64,000 bases of DNA from Clostridiales bacterium CHKCI001 (GTDB lineage Bacteria; Bacillota; Clostridia; Lachnospirales; Lachnospiraceae), in NCBI GenBank assembly GCA_900045905.1, contig FCNS01000038.1, positions 206,270 to 270,269 of the forward strand, written 5' to 3'. A program made the position numbers and the translations under genes. The notes beneath the pieces were generated by a model that saw nothing but the letters and a program-made list of their open reading frames with translations, did not search any database and was not told where the DNA came from. Of this stretch, positions 1 through 8,950 are shown in pieces (the stretch's first letter is position 1; every line of letters starts with the position of its first letter).

Positions 1-436
<436 letters not shown>

Positions 437-470
437 ATTTGCCTCTCACTTGTTAACAAAATATAGAATC

Positions 471-516
471 AAAAAGGAAACGATACAGTTTGGATAAGCT
501 GTATCGTTTCCTTTTT
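471..516. terminator. Intrinsic terminator after the PTS gene
   Basis: A perfect 18-bp inverted repeat (471-488 with 499-516) starts with A5 and ends with T5, so it can stop transcription in both directions. It lies between the convergent PTS and PIG-L-like genes. Confidence 0.9.
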
Positions 517-573
517 AAGATTATAGATCAATGTTTTTATAAGTTTTTTCTATCATTACAATTTGGATATGAT

Positions 574-2079
574 TTAATTTTTTTTCTTAATAAATAGCGA
601 GATAAATGAGCCAATTGCTACAAGAACGATGCAAATACCACCAACTTTTAAAGCAAGAGGTTCAATCTCCAAATAGCTTTGTTCAAATGATTGTAAACGG
701 CCAGATGTAGAAGTCTCTGTGGATTCACTTACAGAGGTCGATTGACTTGTAGCGGAATCAGTTGGAGCAGAACTTTCAGAAGAAACAGTGCTGGAAGGTT
801 CTGAAGCGGAAGTGGATTCATTTGCATTAGAATTTGCATTGATTCGTTCTGCATATGGAGTAATGTTTTCCATAAAATCTCCGCCCTTTTTGTCAGGACC
901 AACGGAACTTAAATAAAGACCGAAATCAGCGCAATTATATAGACCAGTATCAGAAACTTGAAAGCCAGTCCATTGTTGAGAATCGTTCAGTTTAAAACCT
1001 TCATCTGCTAGTTGTAAAGCAGTTTTTCCATTAAACTTAGTTAAAGCGATATTCCAATTCATATGGATAGAATTTACTTTATAGGAATGCAAATAAGTCT
1101 TATCTTGTTCCCATACACCGTACTGGTCTACGGAAGCAATATTATAAGTGGAATCTTTGCTGAAATTCATGGATTGTGAAACCGCCTTTGCTCCTACAAC
1201 ATGAAGACCATGTCCATATTCTCCATTCAAATCGTGACCAAGTACAACAAGTGGTTTGAAGCGGCGAATTTGGGTTACAACATATTCTAAAACTGCATCA
1301 TAATCATAACGTGCAGAATCCGTAACATGACCTGAAGTAAATGTATCCTCAAATGTTCCCATAACTGGATAATTACGAAGTCCCATGGCCCAAAGCGCAT
1401 TTAATTTTTCATGTTCACGATAAGATTCATCTGGATAATGCTTTACAAGATAAGCAACTTGAACATTACGGCCCATCTCGCCTGCATAATAAGGAATCGT
1501 ACCACCAAATACAAGACTTTCATCTCCAGCATGGGTTGGGAATAATAAGATATCTGCCTGCTCACAAGGAGGAAGCCATGTTTGTATATCAGATGGAAGA
1601 TCTCCATAGCCAAAAGCCTGAATTTCGCATAGGATGGCTCCATTATCAGGTATTGTTATCGTAACGGTGTTAGATGGATGATCTACTTTAACATACTCGT
1701 GAAGCATTTCGTATTGCCCGTAAGTGACTACGCTATTGCCAGATTGTAATGTCCATCCACTGCTTGGGCGATCCCAATATAAATATACTCCATAAATTGG
1801 AGAGGCAGCTTGAAGCGTAATCGTTGTCTGTGCTTTAAATTCAAAACTGCTTGCGTAGTTTACATCATTTAATGCAGTGGAATCCTCTCCAGTGCTAAGA
1901 GTAATCGTTGGTTTCAAGTTAGCTGCTGTTTCAGCAGATACGGTATCGTTAGAAACGAAACAAAAAAATAAGATAACGAGTAATCCAAAGAAATGTGTGA
2001 AATGCAGTTTAGATTGGATTCTTCGTAAAGGGAGGAAATGAAATTCCGTATTTTTTTCTAAAAAAATTAAGCCGCTCAT
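574..2079 (-). CDS. Membrane-anchored PIG-L/LmbE-family deacetylase-like protein
   Basis: This 501-residue protein has an N-terminal hydrophobic stretch (about 29-48, ending ...VSA) that fits a signal peptide. A PIG-L/LmbE-like domain covers about 175-330, followed by a Ser/Thr/Glu-rich linker (about 415-460) and a C-terminal membrane helix with a KKK tail. It is therefore probably displayed outside the cell on a membrane anchor. PIG-L proteins remove N-acetyl groups from sugar conjugates using a metal held by His, Asp and His. Here the first motif reads H183-A-G-D186-E instead of the usual HPDDE, so the catalytic-base Asp is Gly, while the second motif (GHGLH) is kept. The start is supported by AAAGAGG about 8 bases upstream. 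Substrate unknown; it could be a binding or inactive homologue. Confidence 0.72.
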   Translation of the reverse strand: MSGLIFLEKNTEFHFLPLRRIQSKLHFTHFFGLLVILFFCFVSNDTVSAETAANLKPTITLSTGEDSTALNDVNYASSFEFKAQTTITLQAASPIYGVYLYWDRPSSGWTLQSGNSVVTYGQYEMLHEYVKVDHPSNTVTITIPDNGAILCEIQAFGYGDLPSDIQTWLPPCEQADILLFPTHAGDESLVFGGTIPYYAGEMGRNVQVAYLVKHYPDESYREHEKLNALWAMGLRNYPVMGTFEDTFTSGHVTDSARYDYDAVLEYVVTQIRRFKPLVVLGHDLNGEYGHGLHVVGAKAVSQSMNFSKDSTYNIASVDQYGVWEQDKTYLHSYKVNSIHMNWNIALTKFNGKTALQLADEGFKLNDSQQWTGFQVSDTGLYNCADFGLYLSSVGPDKKGGDFMENITPYAERINANSNANESTSASEPSSTVSSESSAPTDSATSQSTSVSESTETSTSGRLQSFEQSYLEIEPLALKVGGICIVLVAIGSFISLFIKKKN

Positions 2080-2208
2080 GAGAAATTCCTCTTTCTAAGT
2101 ATGATAAGTGTGAAATATCTATTTCAATTCCTATTGTAACATTGAATCAGAAAGAACTCAATTAGATTCTATACAAAAAGTGAGGATTTCTTTCTGGGGG
2201 AGAGTTTT

Positions 2209-2961
2209 CTAAAAATGCATTTCCAATCCGATTGGGCAATGATCGCTTCCAAGAATTTCTGAATAAATGCACGTACTCTGAATCTGTGATTTGGCATGTT
2301 CTGATACAACAAAATAGTCAATTCTCCATCCAATGTTTCGTTCCCGTGCTTTGAATCGGTAAGACCACCAACTATAATGATCTGGTTCATCTGGATGTTG
2401 AAAACGAAAACTATCTATAAATCCAGCTTGAAGTAGTTCTGTAAATTTTGAACGCTCTTCGTAGGTGAATCCAGCATTTCCAATGTTGGATTTTGGATTT
2501 TTTAAGTCAATCTCTTCATGAGCTACATTTAGATCCCCACAAAGGATTAAAGGTTTTTCAGAACTTAATTCACTTAAATAACCACGTAGATGATCTTCAA
2601 ATTCCATTCGGTAATCCAAACGAGTAAGTTCTCGTTTTACATTTGGACTATAACAGTTTACTAAATAAAATTCAGGATATTCTAGTGTGATAACACGTCC
2701 CTCATCATCGTATGATCCATGAATTCCAGTGGATAAATGGAGCGGTTCTTTTTTCGCAAAAATGACAGTACCAGAATAGCCCTTTCTTTGAGCGGAATTC
2801 CAATATTGATAATAACCAGGTGTTTCAATTACTGCCTGTCCTGGCTGCATTTTACTTTCTTGAATACAGAAAAAGTCGGCATCCGCATTCTGAAAGAAGT
2901 CCCAAAATCCTTTTGTAATGCAGGCACGAAGTCCATTAACATTCCATGACACAAACTTCAT
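2209..2961 (-). CDS. xth: Exodeoxyribonuclease III / AP endonuclease
   Basis: The 250-residue protein is full length for the ExoIII/ExoA family, which cuts DNA at abasic sites and trims 3' ends in base-excision repair. It begins with the family pattern SWNVNGLRA and has the metal-binding Glu in IQESK. It also shows GDLNVAHEEIDL and ends with the catalytic SDHCPI motif. A good minus-strand promoter precedes it (3037-3009). It appears monocistronic. Confidence 0.95.
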   Translation of the reverse strand: MKFVSWNVNGLRACITKGFWDFFQNADADFFCIQESKMQPGQAVIETPGYYQYWNSAQRKGYSGTVIFAKKEPLHLSTGIHGSYDDEGRVITLEYPEFYLVNCYSPNVKRELTRLDYRMEFEDHLRGYLSELSSEKPLILCGDLNVAHEEIDLKNPKSNIGNAGFTYEERSKFTELLQAGFIDSFRFQHPDEPDHYSWWSYRFKARERNIGWRIDYFVVSEHAKSQIQSTCIYSEILGSDHCPIGLEMHF

Positions 2962-3008
2962 AATAAAAATCCTTTCTTAACAATTTGACACTAGGTCCAT
3001 TGAAAATC

Positions 3009-3037
3009 AGTATAAAATGTATTTGTATGAGATGCAA
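3009..3037 (-). promoter_or_regulatory. Promoter for the ExoIII gene
   Basis: On the minus strand, TTGCAT (3037-3032) and TATACT (3014-3009) are separated by 17 bases, upstream of the start at 2961. Confidence 0.6.
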
Positions 3038-3152
3038 GCAAAATTTATACTTTTTATAAATCTTTGTAAGCTTGTATTATCGCTATAAGTAGTATAAAAT
3101 AAAACAACAAAAGAAACCTCTGCTGGAGCTTTCTCTTGCATATTACGATAAA

Positions 3153-3191
3153 CAAAAAAATTCAGGAGGAGATTAATCATCCTCCTGAATT
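3153..3191 (-). terminator. Terminator overlapping the stop codon of the small unknown gene
   Basis: AATTCAGGAGGA and its complement (3160-3191) form a 12-bp stem, followed on the minus strand by seven T residues. The last codons and stop of the 3173-3445 gene lie inside the stem and loop. Confidence 0.85.
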
Positions 3192-3445
3192 ACTTGTACC
3201 TCAAAATAATCAAAGTCGATTTCATCAATAAAGTTATCTTTGTAAAATCTGGTCTTAGAAGTACGCTTAAATTCAGAAATATTAGAATCTAACCAAATAG
3301 GAATGCTCAAATCAAAATCGTGACAAATTGTGTCAATTGCAGCAAATATTTTTTGCGTGCGGGTCATAACAATATCGTCATTGCAGACGGTACTATCTGC
3401 TAAAATTCGATTATTACGGATTAATTTTCCAACAAGATGAAACAT
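3173..3445 (-). CDS. Conserved-looking small protein of unknown function
   Basis: I do not recognise a family. The product is about 90 residues with no signal peptide or membrane helix and an acidic C-terminus (many D and E in the last 20 residues). Two ATG codons are possible, 3451 and 3445; AAAGGCGA is 8 bases before the second and only 2 before the first, so 3445 is preferred. A strong terminator overlapping its stop and a good ribosome site support it as a real gene. It faces away from the hem operon. Confidence 0.6.
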   Translation of the reverse strand: MFHLVGKLIRNNRILADSTVCNDDIVMTRTQKIFAAIDTICHDFDLSIPIWLDSNISEFKRTSKTRFYKDNFIDEIDFDYFEVQVIQEDD

Positions 3446-3541
3446 AATCATTCGCCTTTCTTAAATATAGTGAAATTAGTATTATAGTAACACCAAAATG
3501 CAGTTAAGACAACTAGAATTTTACCATGTCTTCTCGTCGGC

Positions 3542-3570
3542 TTGACTTTTCAAACAGATATGGGTATGAT
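3542..3570 (+). promoter_or_regulatory. Promoter of the hem operon
   Basis: TTGACT (3542-3547) and TATGAT (3565-3570) have a 17-base spacer. The expected start near 3577 leaves a leader of about 63 bases before hemA, with no riboswitch that I can recognise. Confidence 0.75.
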
Positions 3571-3639
3571 AAGTCTATTGAAAGGCACGGGAAAATTTCT
3601 GGATTTATGTGACAGGGAACACGATATTGGGAGGTAAAC

Positions 3640-4917
3640 ATGGAAATTAAGATGGCAGGCATCGATCATGAGACGTTTTCTTTGGAGGAGAGAGAACTTT
3701 TTTCTTGGACAAAGAAGGAAACAGCGGATATTTTACAGCAATTGAAAGCATATAATAAAAATGGAGCGTGTATTCTTCTTATTACATGTAATCGAACCGA
3801 GTTGTATTTAAGTGGAAGTGGCTGGAATGGAACTGCGTATGAAGTGCTTTGTGATATATTAGAGAAAATGGATACACAAAAACAATTTTTCCTCAAGAAA
3901 TTAAAAGAAAAAGCAGTCTGTCGTAAAAATATGGATGCAGTCTGTCATCTGTTGCAAGTAGCTGCGGGAATGCGCTCTCGTATTTTTGGAGAAGATCAGA
4001 TTCTTACACAAGTAAGAGCTGCACTTACGTTAGCGAGAGAAGCTCATACGACAGATGGAGAATTAGAACGTTTATTTCAGATTGCAATTACAGCAGGGAA
4101 ACGAGTTCGGACAAAAGTAAGATTGAGTGCGGTCAATACATCCGTGGTAGAACAAATGTTACTAAGACTAAAAGCGAAGACAGATTCTCTCAAAAACTGG
4201 AATGCTCTTGTAATTGGAAATGGAGAGATTGGAAGGCTTGCAGCATCTAGACTAATAGAATGCGGTGCAAATGTAACGATGACGGTTCGTCATTATAAGA
4301 CGAGAGAAGTAACGATTCCTGTTGGATGCAAGATTATTGATTATAGAGAACGGTATATGTTTGTGAACCAGATGGATCTGATTGTAAGTGCAACCACAAG
4401 TCCCCATCATACTCTGCTATGGGAAAATGGACTGGATCAAAATGGAAAACAGCAATTATTCACCGACGGAAAAACAAGGATTTTATTCGATATGGCGGTT
4501 CCAAGGGATGTTTCTCCTAGATTTGGTGATTTGCCAAATATAACTCTTTATAATATTGATTCTCTTGGAGGAAGTGTGGCATGTGAAAATCAAAAGGAAG
4601 CGATCGAAGAAGCCATGCATATTTTACAGGAATATGCAGAGGAATATGAAGCGTGGTCACAGTTTCGCAGTTACGTTCCTGCTATTCAGGAAATCGGAGC
4701 ATATTGTGCAGAAGATATTTTTAAAAGGGTAGAAAAACCATTGAAACGAGTGGTAGTGGATCAGACTGTCCGAGAGGAATTAGAACAAGTGATTGAAACA
4801 GCTGCGAAAAAGGTAGTTGGAAATCTAATGTATGATATGAAAGAGCAATTACAGATGAAAGAATGGGAAAAATATATGGAAATGATTCAGCGTGTTATGC
4901 ATGCGAGAGAAAAGTAG
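3640..4917 (+). CDS. hemA: Glutamyl-tRNA reductase
   Basis: This is the first enzyme of C5-pathway tetrapyrrole synthesis, reducing glutamyl-tRNA to glutamate-1-semialdehyde with NADPH. The 425-residue protein has the catalytic Cys50 in the TCNRTE motif, an NADP-binding domain from about 185 (VIGNGEIG) and a helical dimerisation tail. GGGAGG lies 7 bases before the ATG. It opens the operon hemA-sirC-hemC-cobA/hemD-hemB-hemL. Confidence 0.95.
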   Translation: MEIKMAGIDHETFSLEERELFSWTKKETADILQQLKAYNKNGACILLITCNRTELYLSGSGWNGTAYEVLCDILEKMDTQKQFFLKKLKEKAVCRKNMDAVCHLLQVAAGMRSRIFGEDQILTQVRAALTLAREAHTTDGELERLFQIAITAGKRVRTKVRLSAVNTSVVEQMLLRLKAKTDSLKNWNALVIGNGEIGRLAASRLIECGANVTMTVRHYKTREVTIPVGCKIIDYRERYMFVNQMDLIVSATTSPHHTLLWENGLDQNGKQQLFTDGKTRILFDMAVPRDVSPRFGDLPNITLYNIDSLGGSVACENQKEAIEEAMHILQEYAEEYEAWSQFRSYVPAIQEIGAYCAEDIFKRVEKPLKRVVVDQTVREELEQVIETAAKKVVGNLMYDMKEQLQMKEWEKYMEMIQRVMHAREK

Positions 4918-4919
4918 GG

Positions 4920-5441
4920 ATGATGAAGGAACAATTATATTTTCCAATATTTGTAAATTTAAGTGAAAAAAAGGTTATTGTAGTAGGAGGAGGAGCGATT
5001 GCAGCAAGGCGTGTGCGTACATTGCTTCTGTTTGGATGTGAAATTATTGTAATTGCCCCTAACTTAAACGACTCAATGAAGTTGTTGTTTGGTGAAAATC
5101 CAAAGTTGATATGGAAACCTCGAGTTTATCGGCAGGGTGATTGTGATGGAGCATTTCTTGTAGTAGCGGCAACGAACTGCCGTCAGGTAAATCAGGAAAT
5201 TGGACAGGAATGTCAAAGAAAGGGAATTTTTGTTAGCGTTGCAGATCGAAAAGAAGAATCTAGCTTTTATTTTCCGGCGATTGCAATGAATGGACCAATT
5301 GTAGCAGGAATTACCTCGAGTGGTACCAATCATAAACAAGCAGCGCAGGCAGCAGAGGAGGTAAGAAACTGTTTTGCTCATATGCGGCAGCAGGAGGAAA
5401 AGAAAGTGGAAAAGGAGATTGAGAGATGCGAATTAGAATAG
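4920..5441 (+). CDS. sirC: Precorrin-2 dehydrogenase (Met8/CysG N-domain type)
   Basis: The protein begins with the NAD-binding pattern VIVVGGGAIAARR and contains the TSSGTNHKQA stretch typical of Met8p/CysG-N/SirC proteins, which oxidise precorrin-2 to sirohydrochlorin. At about 173 residues it lacks the extra chelatase domain, so the ferrochelatase step may be done elsewhere. An upstream in-frame ATG (4863) would overlap hemA by 55 bases; the ATG pair at 4920/4923 just after the hemA stop fits the family start better. The gene overlaps hemC by 16 bases. Confidence 0.85.
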   Translation: MMKEQLYFPIFVNLSEKKVIVVGGGAIAARRVRTLLLFGCEIIVIAPNLNDSMKLLFGENPKLIWKPRVYRQGDCDGAFLVVAATNCRQVNQEIGQECQRKGIFVSVADRKEESSFYFPAIAMNGPIVAGITSSGTNHKQAAQAAEEVRNCFAHMRQQEEKKVEKEIERCELE

Positions 5442-6358
5442 GAAGCAGGGACAGTCAGTTAGCAATCAAACAGACGCAGATTGTTATGGAAGGAATTCAA
5501 AAAGCTCATCCAGAACTAGAGTTAGAATTAATTACAATGAAAACGACAGGAGATAAAATTTTAGACCGAAGATTGGATCAAATTGGAGGAAAGGGGCTTT
5601 TTGTAAAAGAACTGGATCAGGCATTATTGGATGGACGAATTGATCTGTCCGTGCATAGTTTAAAAGATTTACCAATGGAAATAGAGCAATCCATTCCCCT
5701 TGTTGGGTTTACAGAACGGGAAGATCCAAGAGATTGCCTGTTATATAAGCAATGTTATCATGAGAAAACGTTGTTGTTTTGTGATTTTGACTCTTACACG
5801 ATTGGTTCGTCCAGTCGCCGCCGAATTGTTCAGATGCAGAAGCTTTATCCAAATGCAAGATTTGAAAGCATTCGTGGAAATGTGCAAACGAGATTGAGAA
5901 AGTTGGAAGAACAGGCGTTTGATGCAACTGCTTTGGCAGTGGCAGGATTGAAGCGATTAGGAATGACGCAGCGAATTGACCGTATTTTTTCAGTGGAAGA
6001 AGTAATTCCAGCAGCAGGTCAGGGAATTATTGCAATACAGGGAAGAAGGGGATTTGATTATTCGTTTTTAGACTGTGTTTGTGATTGGGATTCCAAACTA
6101 GCGGCAATGGCAGAGCGAGCTTTTACAAAGGAAGTGAATGGAGGATGTAGTGCACCAATTGCTGCCTATGCGTATAGAAAGGGAAATCAGTTTTGGATTC
6201 GAGGAATGTATTATAGTGATTTATTTCAGGAGTTTGAAACAGGAGAAGAGCGGATTCAATTATCAGATGAGAGAGAAAATCAACTCTATGAGGTAGAAAG
6301 AGTAGGAAGGAAACTTGCATCTCGACTAAGAGAATCCATTGAAGGTCAAAAGAAATGA
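5426..6358 (+). CDS. hemC: Hydroxymethylbilane synthase (porphobilinogen deaminase)
   Basis: The enzyme joins four porphobilinogens into hydroxymethylbilane on a dipyrromethane cofactor. The cofactor-binding Cys241 is present in NGGCSAP, and the substrate-binding arginine patches (SSSRRR near 128-133 and RGNVQTRL near 150-157) are intact. Length, 310 residues, is normal. It starts inside the end of sirC and its stop overlaps an ATG of the next frame, which indicates translational coupling. Confidence 0.95.
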   Translation: MRIRIGSRDSQLAIKQTQIVMEGIQKAHPELELELITMKTTGDKILDRRLDQIGGKGLFVKELDQALLDGRIDLSVHSLKDLPMEIEQSIPLVGFTEREDPRDCLLYKQCYHEKTLLFCDFDSYTIGSSSRRRIVQMQKLYPNARFESIRGNVQTRLRKLEEQAFDATALAVAGLKRLGMTQRIDRIFSVEEVIPAAGQGIIAIQGRRGFDYSFLDCVCDWDSKLAAMAERAFTKEVNGGCSAPIAAYAYRKGNQFWIRGMYYSDLFQEFETGEERIQLSDERENQLYEVERVGRKLASRLRESIEGQKK

Positions 6359-6369
6359 TAGGAGAAGCT

Positions 6370-7902
6370 ATGTCAAATTGTGGAAAAGTATGGCTGGTAG
6401 GGGCAGGTCCAGGAGATGCGGGATTGATTACCGTCAAAGGAAAAGCATTATTGGAACTTGCAGATGTAGTTATTTATGATGCATTAATACAATTGGAATT
6501 GTTGGCTCAAATACCAGAAAAAACGAAAAAAATTCATGTTGGAAAACGTGCAGGGAATCATTCGGCAACACAAGAACAAATTAATCAAATTATTTTAGAA
6601 GAAGCATTAAAAGGAAAAAAGGTCGTTCGTTTAAAAGGAGGCGATCCATTCGTATTTGGAAGAGGAGGAGAAGAACTAGAACTTTTATTGGAACATGGAA
6701 TTCCATTTGAGATTGTACCAGGTATAACATCGGCGGTTTCTGTTTTGGCTTATGCTGGAATTCCAGTTACGCATCGAGAATTTACGTCTTCTTTTCATGT
6801 AATTACAGGACATACAAGCAAAGGAAAGAAAAAGTCCGTCAATTATCAGGCATTGGCGAAGCTAGACGGAACGCTAATCTTTTTAATGGGTAGTTCTTCG
6901 ATGGAGGAAATCTGTAATCGTTTGATGCAGGAGGGAATGTCTCCTGATACACCAGCTGCATTGTTGGAACGGGGAACAACTGCCAGACAAAGAAAAGTTA
7001 TTTCTACGCTGGAACATTTAAAAAGAGACTGTGATCGGGTGGGTATACAGACACCAGCCATTATCGTAGTGGGGCAGGTATGTAGATTAGCAAATCAACT
7101 AGAATGGGTAGAAAAACTGCCACTTGGAGGAGTTCAGGTGCTTGTAACAAGAGAGAAAAAGAAGGCTTCTACACTTTCTAAAAAGTTATTAGAACAAGGA
7201 GCGCATGTCATTGAATTGCCTGCGATTGGGACAACTGCAATAGAGGATAAGTCAGAATTTCAAATAGCAGTAAAAGAAATTATGCAGCAAAAGACCGTTC
7301 AATGGATTGTGCTGACAAGTCCAACTGGTGTGGAGATGTTTTTCTCTTTATTAAAAAAAGAGAAAATTGACTTACGCAGATTTTTGTCCGATACTCTTCG
7401 GTTTGCTGTATCAGGAAGTGCAACGGCTGTCGCATTGGAACGTTATGGCATTTATGCCGATCTTATGCCAAAGAAATTTTCGGGAAAGGATCTTGGTCGT
7501 GCATTTGAGACGAGTGTGGATAGAAATGAAAAGCTGTATTTATTCCGTTCCGAATTGGCAGATGAAGAACTTCCAAATTATTTAGCAGAAGCGGGATTTT
7601 ATTACAAAGAAATCCCGATTTATCATACGATTCCTCATATGGATTTGGAGTGGGTTGAGTCTGTTTGGGATAGCATTGAAAAGAAAGAGATTGATTATGT
7701 AACCTTTACAAGTGCATCTACAGTAAAGGGATTTGTACAGGCAATTGGAGAACGGGATTTTTCCATTGTACCAGCAATTTGTATTGGAGAAAAAACAGCG
7801 GATTGGGCAAGGAGATATGGAATGAATGTTTCTATTTCTCCAGAAGCTACGATGGATAGTATGGTAAAAATGATGATAAAAAATAAAGAAAGATTTGATT
7901 AG
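6370..7902 (+). CDS. cobA-hemD: Uroporphyrinogen-III C-methyltransferase / uroporphyrinogen-III synthase fusion
   Basis: Two enzymes are joined. Residues about 5-245 are a SAM-dependent methyltransferase (VGAGPGD, VRLKGGDPFVFGRGGEE, VVPGITS-like) that makes precorrin-2. Residues about 255-510 are uroporphyrinogen-III synthase, which closes hydroxymethylbilane to uroporphyrinogen III. This fusion is common in Clostridia. An ATG at 6355 overlaps the hemC stop but has no ribosome site; AGGAG at 6360-6364 favours 6370. Next to sirC, it directs the pathway to siroheme or cobalamin precursors. Confidence 0.93.
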   Translation: MSNCGKVWLVGAGPGDAGLITVKGKALLELADVVIYDALIQLELLAQIPEKTKKIHVGKRAGNHSATQEQINQIILEEALKGKKVVRLKGGDPFVFGRGGEELELLLEHGIPFEIVPGITSAVSVLAYAGIPVTHREFTSSFHVITGHTSKGKKKSVNYQALAKLDGTLIFLMGSSSMEEICNRLMQEGMSPDTPAALLERGTTARQRKVISTLEHLKRDCDRVGIQTPAIIVVGQVCRLANQLEWVEKLPLGGVQVLVTREKKKASTLSKKLLEQGAHVIELPAIGTTAIEDKSEFQIAVKEIMQQKTVQWIVLTSPTGVEMFFSLLKKEKIDLRRFLSDTLRFAVSGSATAVALERYGIYADLMPKKFSGKDLGRAFETSVDRNEKLYLFRSELADEELPNYLAEAGFYYKEIPIYHTIPHMDLEWVESVWDSIEKKEIDYVTFTSASTVKGFVQAIGERDFSIVPAICIGEKTADWARRYGMNVSISPEATMDSMVKMMIKNKERFD

Positions 7903-7915
7903 GAGTGAGGAAAAT

Positions 7916-8899
7916 ATGGAGATCATAAGTCGTTCCAGACGATTAAGAAGCAGCCAAATGATTCGAGACATGGTGCGAGAAACGAGAATTTCTAAAAATG
8001 GGCTGATCTACCCGATGTTTGTAATGGAAGGGACAGGAATCCAGCAAGAAATTCCGTCCATGCCAGGACAATATCGCTATAGTATTGATAAATGGATGAA
8101 GGCATTGGAAGAGGTAAGCCGTTCTGGAGTGAAACAAGTTATGATTTTTGGAATTCCAGCACAAAAGGATGCATGTGGAAGCGGTGCATGGCGGGAAGAT
8201 GGAATTGTTCAAAAAGCATTGCAAAAAGCAAAACAAGAGTTTCCGAATTTATATTATATTACCGATGTCTGTATGTGTGAGTATACGTCACATGGACATT
8301 GTGGAATTTTAGATGGCAGTTATGTGGATAATGATAAGACATTGGAGGTACTGGCCAAAACAGCACTTTCTCATGTACAGGCAGGAGCCGATATGGTAGC
8401 TCCGTCTGATATGATGGATGGGAGAGTGTTGGCGATTCGGCGAGTATTGGATCAAAATGGTTATGTAAGTCTTCCAATTATGTCCTATGCGGTAAAGTAT
8501 TCTTCTTCTTTTTATGGTCCATTTCGGGATGCAGCAGATTCTGCACCAGCATTTGGAGATCGAAAAACGTATCAAATGGATTTTCATAACCGAAAAGAAG
8601 CGATCAAAGAAGCGTTAACGGATGTACAGGAGGGAGCTGATATTATTATGGTGAAACCAGGGCTTTCTTATCTGGATGTTTTAAGAGAAGTAACCAATCA
8701 GGTCAATGTGCCAACGGCTGTTTATAGCGTAAGTGGAGAATATTCGATGATAAAAGCAGCAGCAATGGCAGGTTATATTGATGAAGCAGCAGTCGTATGC
8801 GAAACTGCGGTAAGTATGTTTCGGGCAGGTGCGAGTATTCTTTTAACTTATTATGCAAAAGAACTGGCACAGTATATACAAGAAGGAAGGATTGGGTAA
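7916..8899 (+). CDS. hemB: Porphobilinogen synthase (delta-aminolevulinate dehydratase), zinc type
   Basis: The enzyme condenses two 5-aminolevulinates to porphobilinogen. The 327-residue protein has the Cys-rich zinc motif DVCMCEYTSHGHCG, the active-site lysine in MSYAVKYSSSFYGPFR and the second one in MVKPG. A TTG at 7895 is in frame, but AGGAGTGAGG sits just before the ATG at 7916, so this start is chosen; the gene then begins just after the cobA/hemD stop. Confidence 0.95.
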   Translation: MEIISRSRRLRSSQMIRDMVRETRISKNGLIYPMFVMEGTGIQQEIPSMPGQYRYSIDKWMKALEEVSRSGVKQVMIFGIPAQKDACGSGAWREDGIVQKALQKAKQEFPNLYYITDVCMCEYTSHGHCGILDGSYVDNDKTLEVLAKTALSHVQAGADMVAPSDMMDGRVLAIRRVLDQNGYVSLPIMSYAVKYSSSFYGPFRDAADSAPAFGDRKTYQMDFHNRKEAIKEALTDVQEGADIIMVKPGLSYLDVLREVTNQVNVPTAVYSVSGEYSMIKAAAMAGYIDEAAVVCETAVSMFRAGASILLTYYAKELAQYIQEGRIG

Positions 8900-8950
8900 T
8901 GTTATTTATGAAACGTTACTTAGATCATAGAGTTGTTAAAGGAGATTAAA

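Noticed and set aside
4863..4919. Longer N-terminus for the sirC gene
   Set aside because: It overlaps hemA and adds residues not seen in Met8/SirC proteins, whose NAD motif normally lies close to the start.
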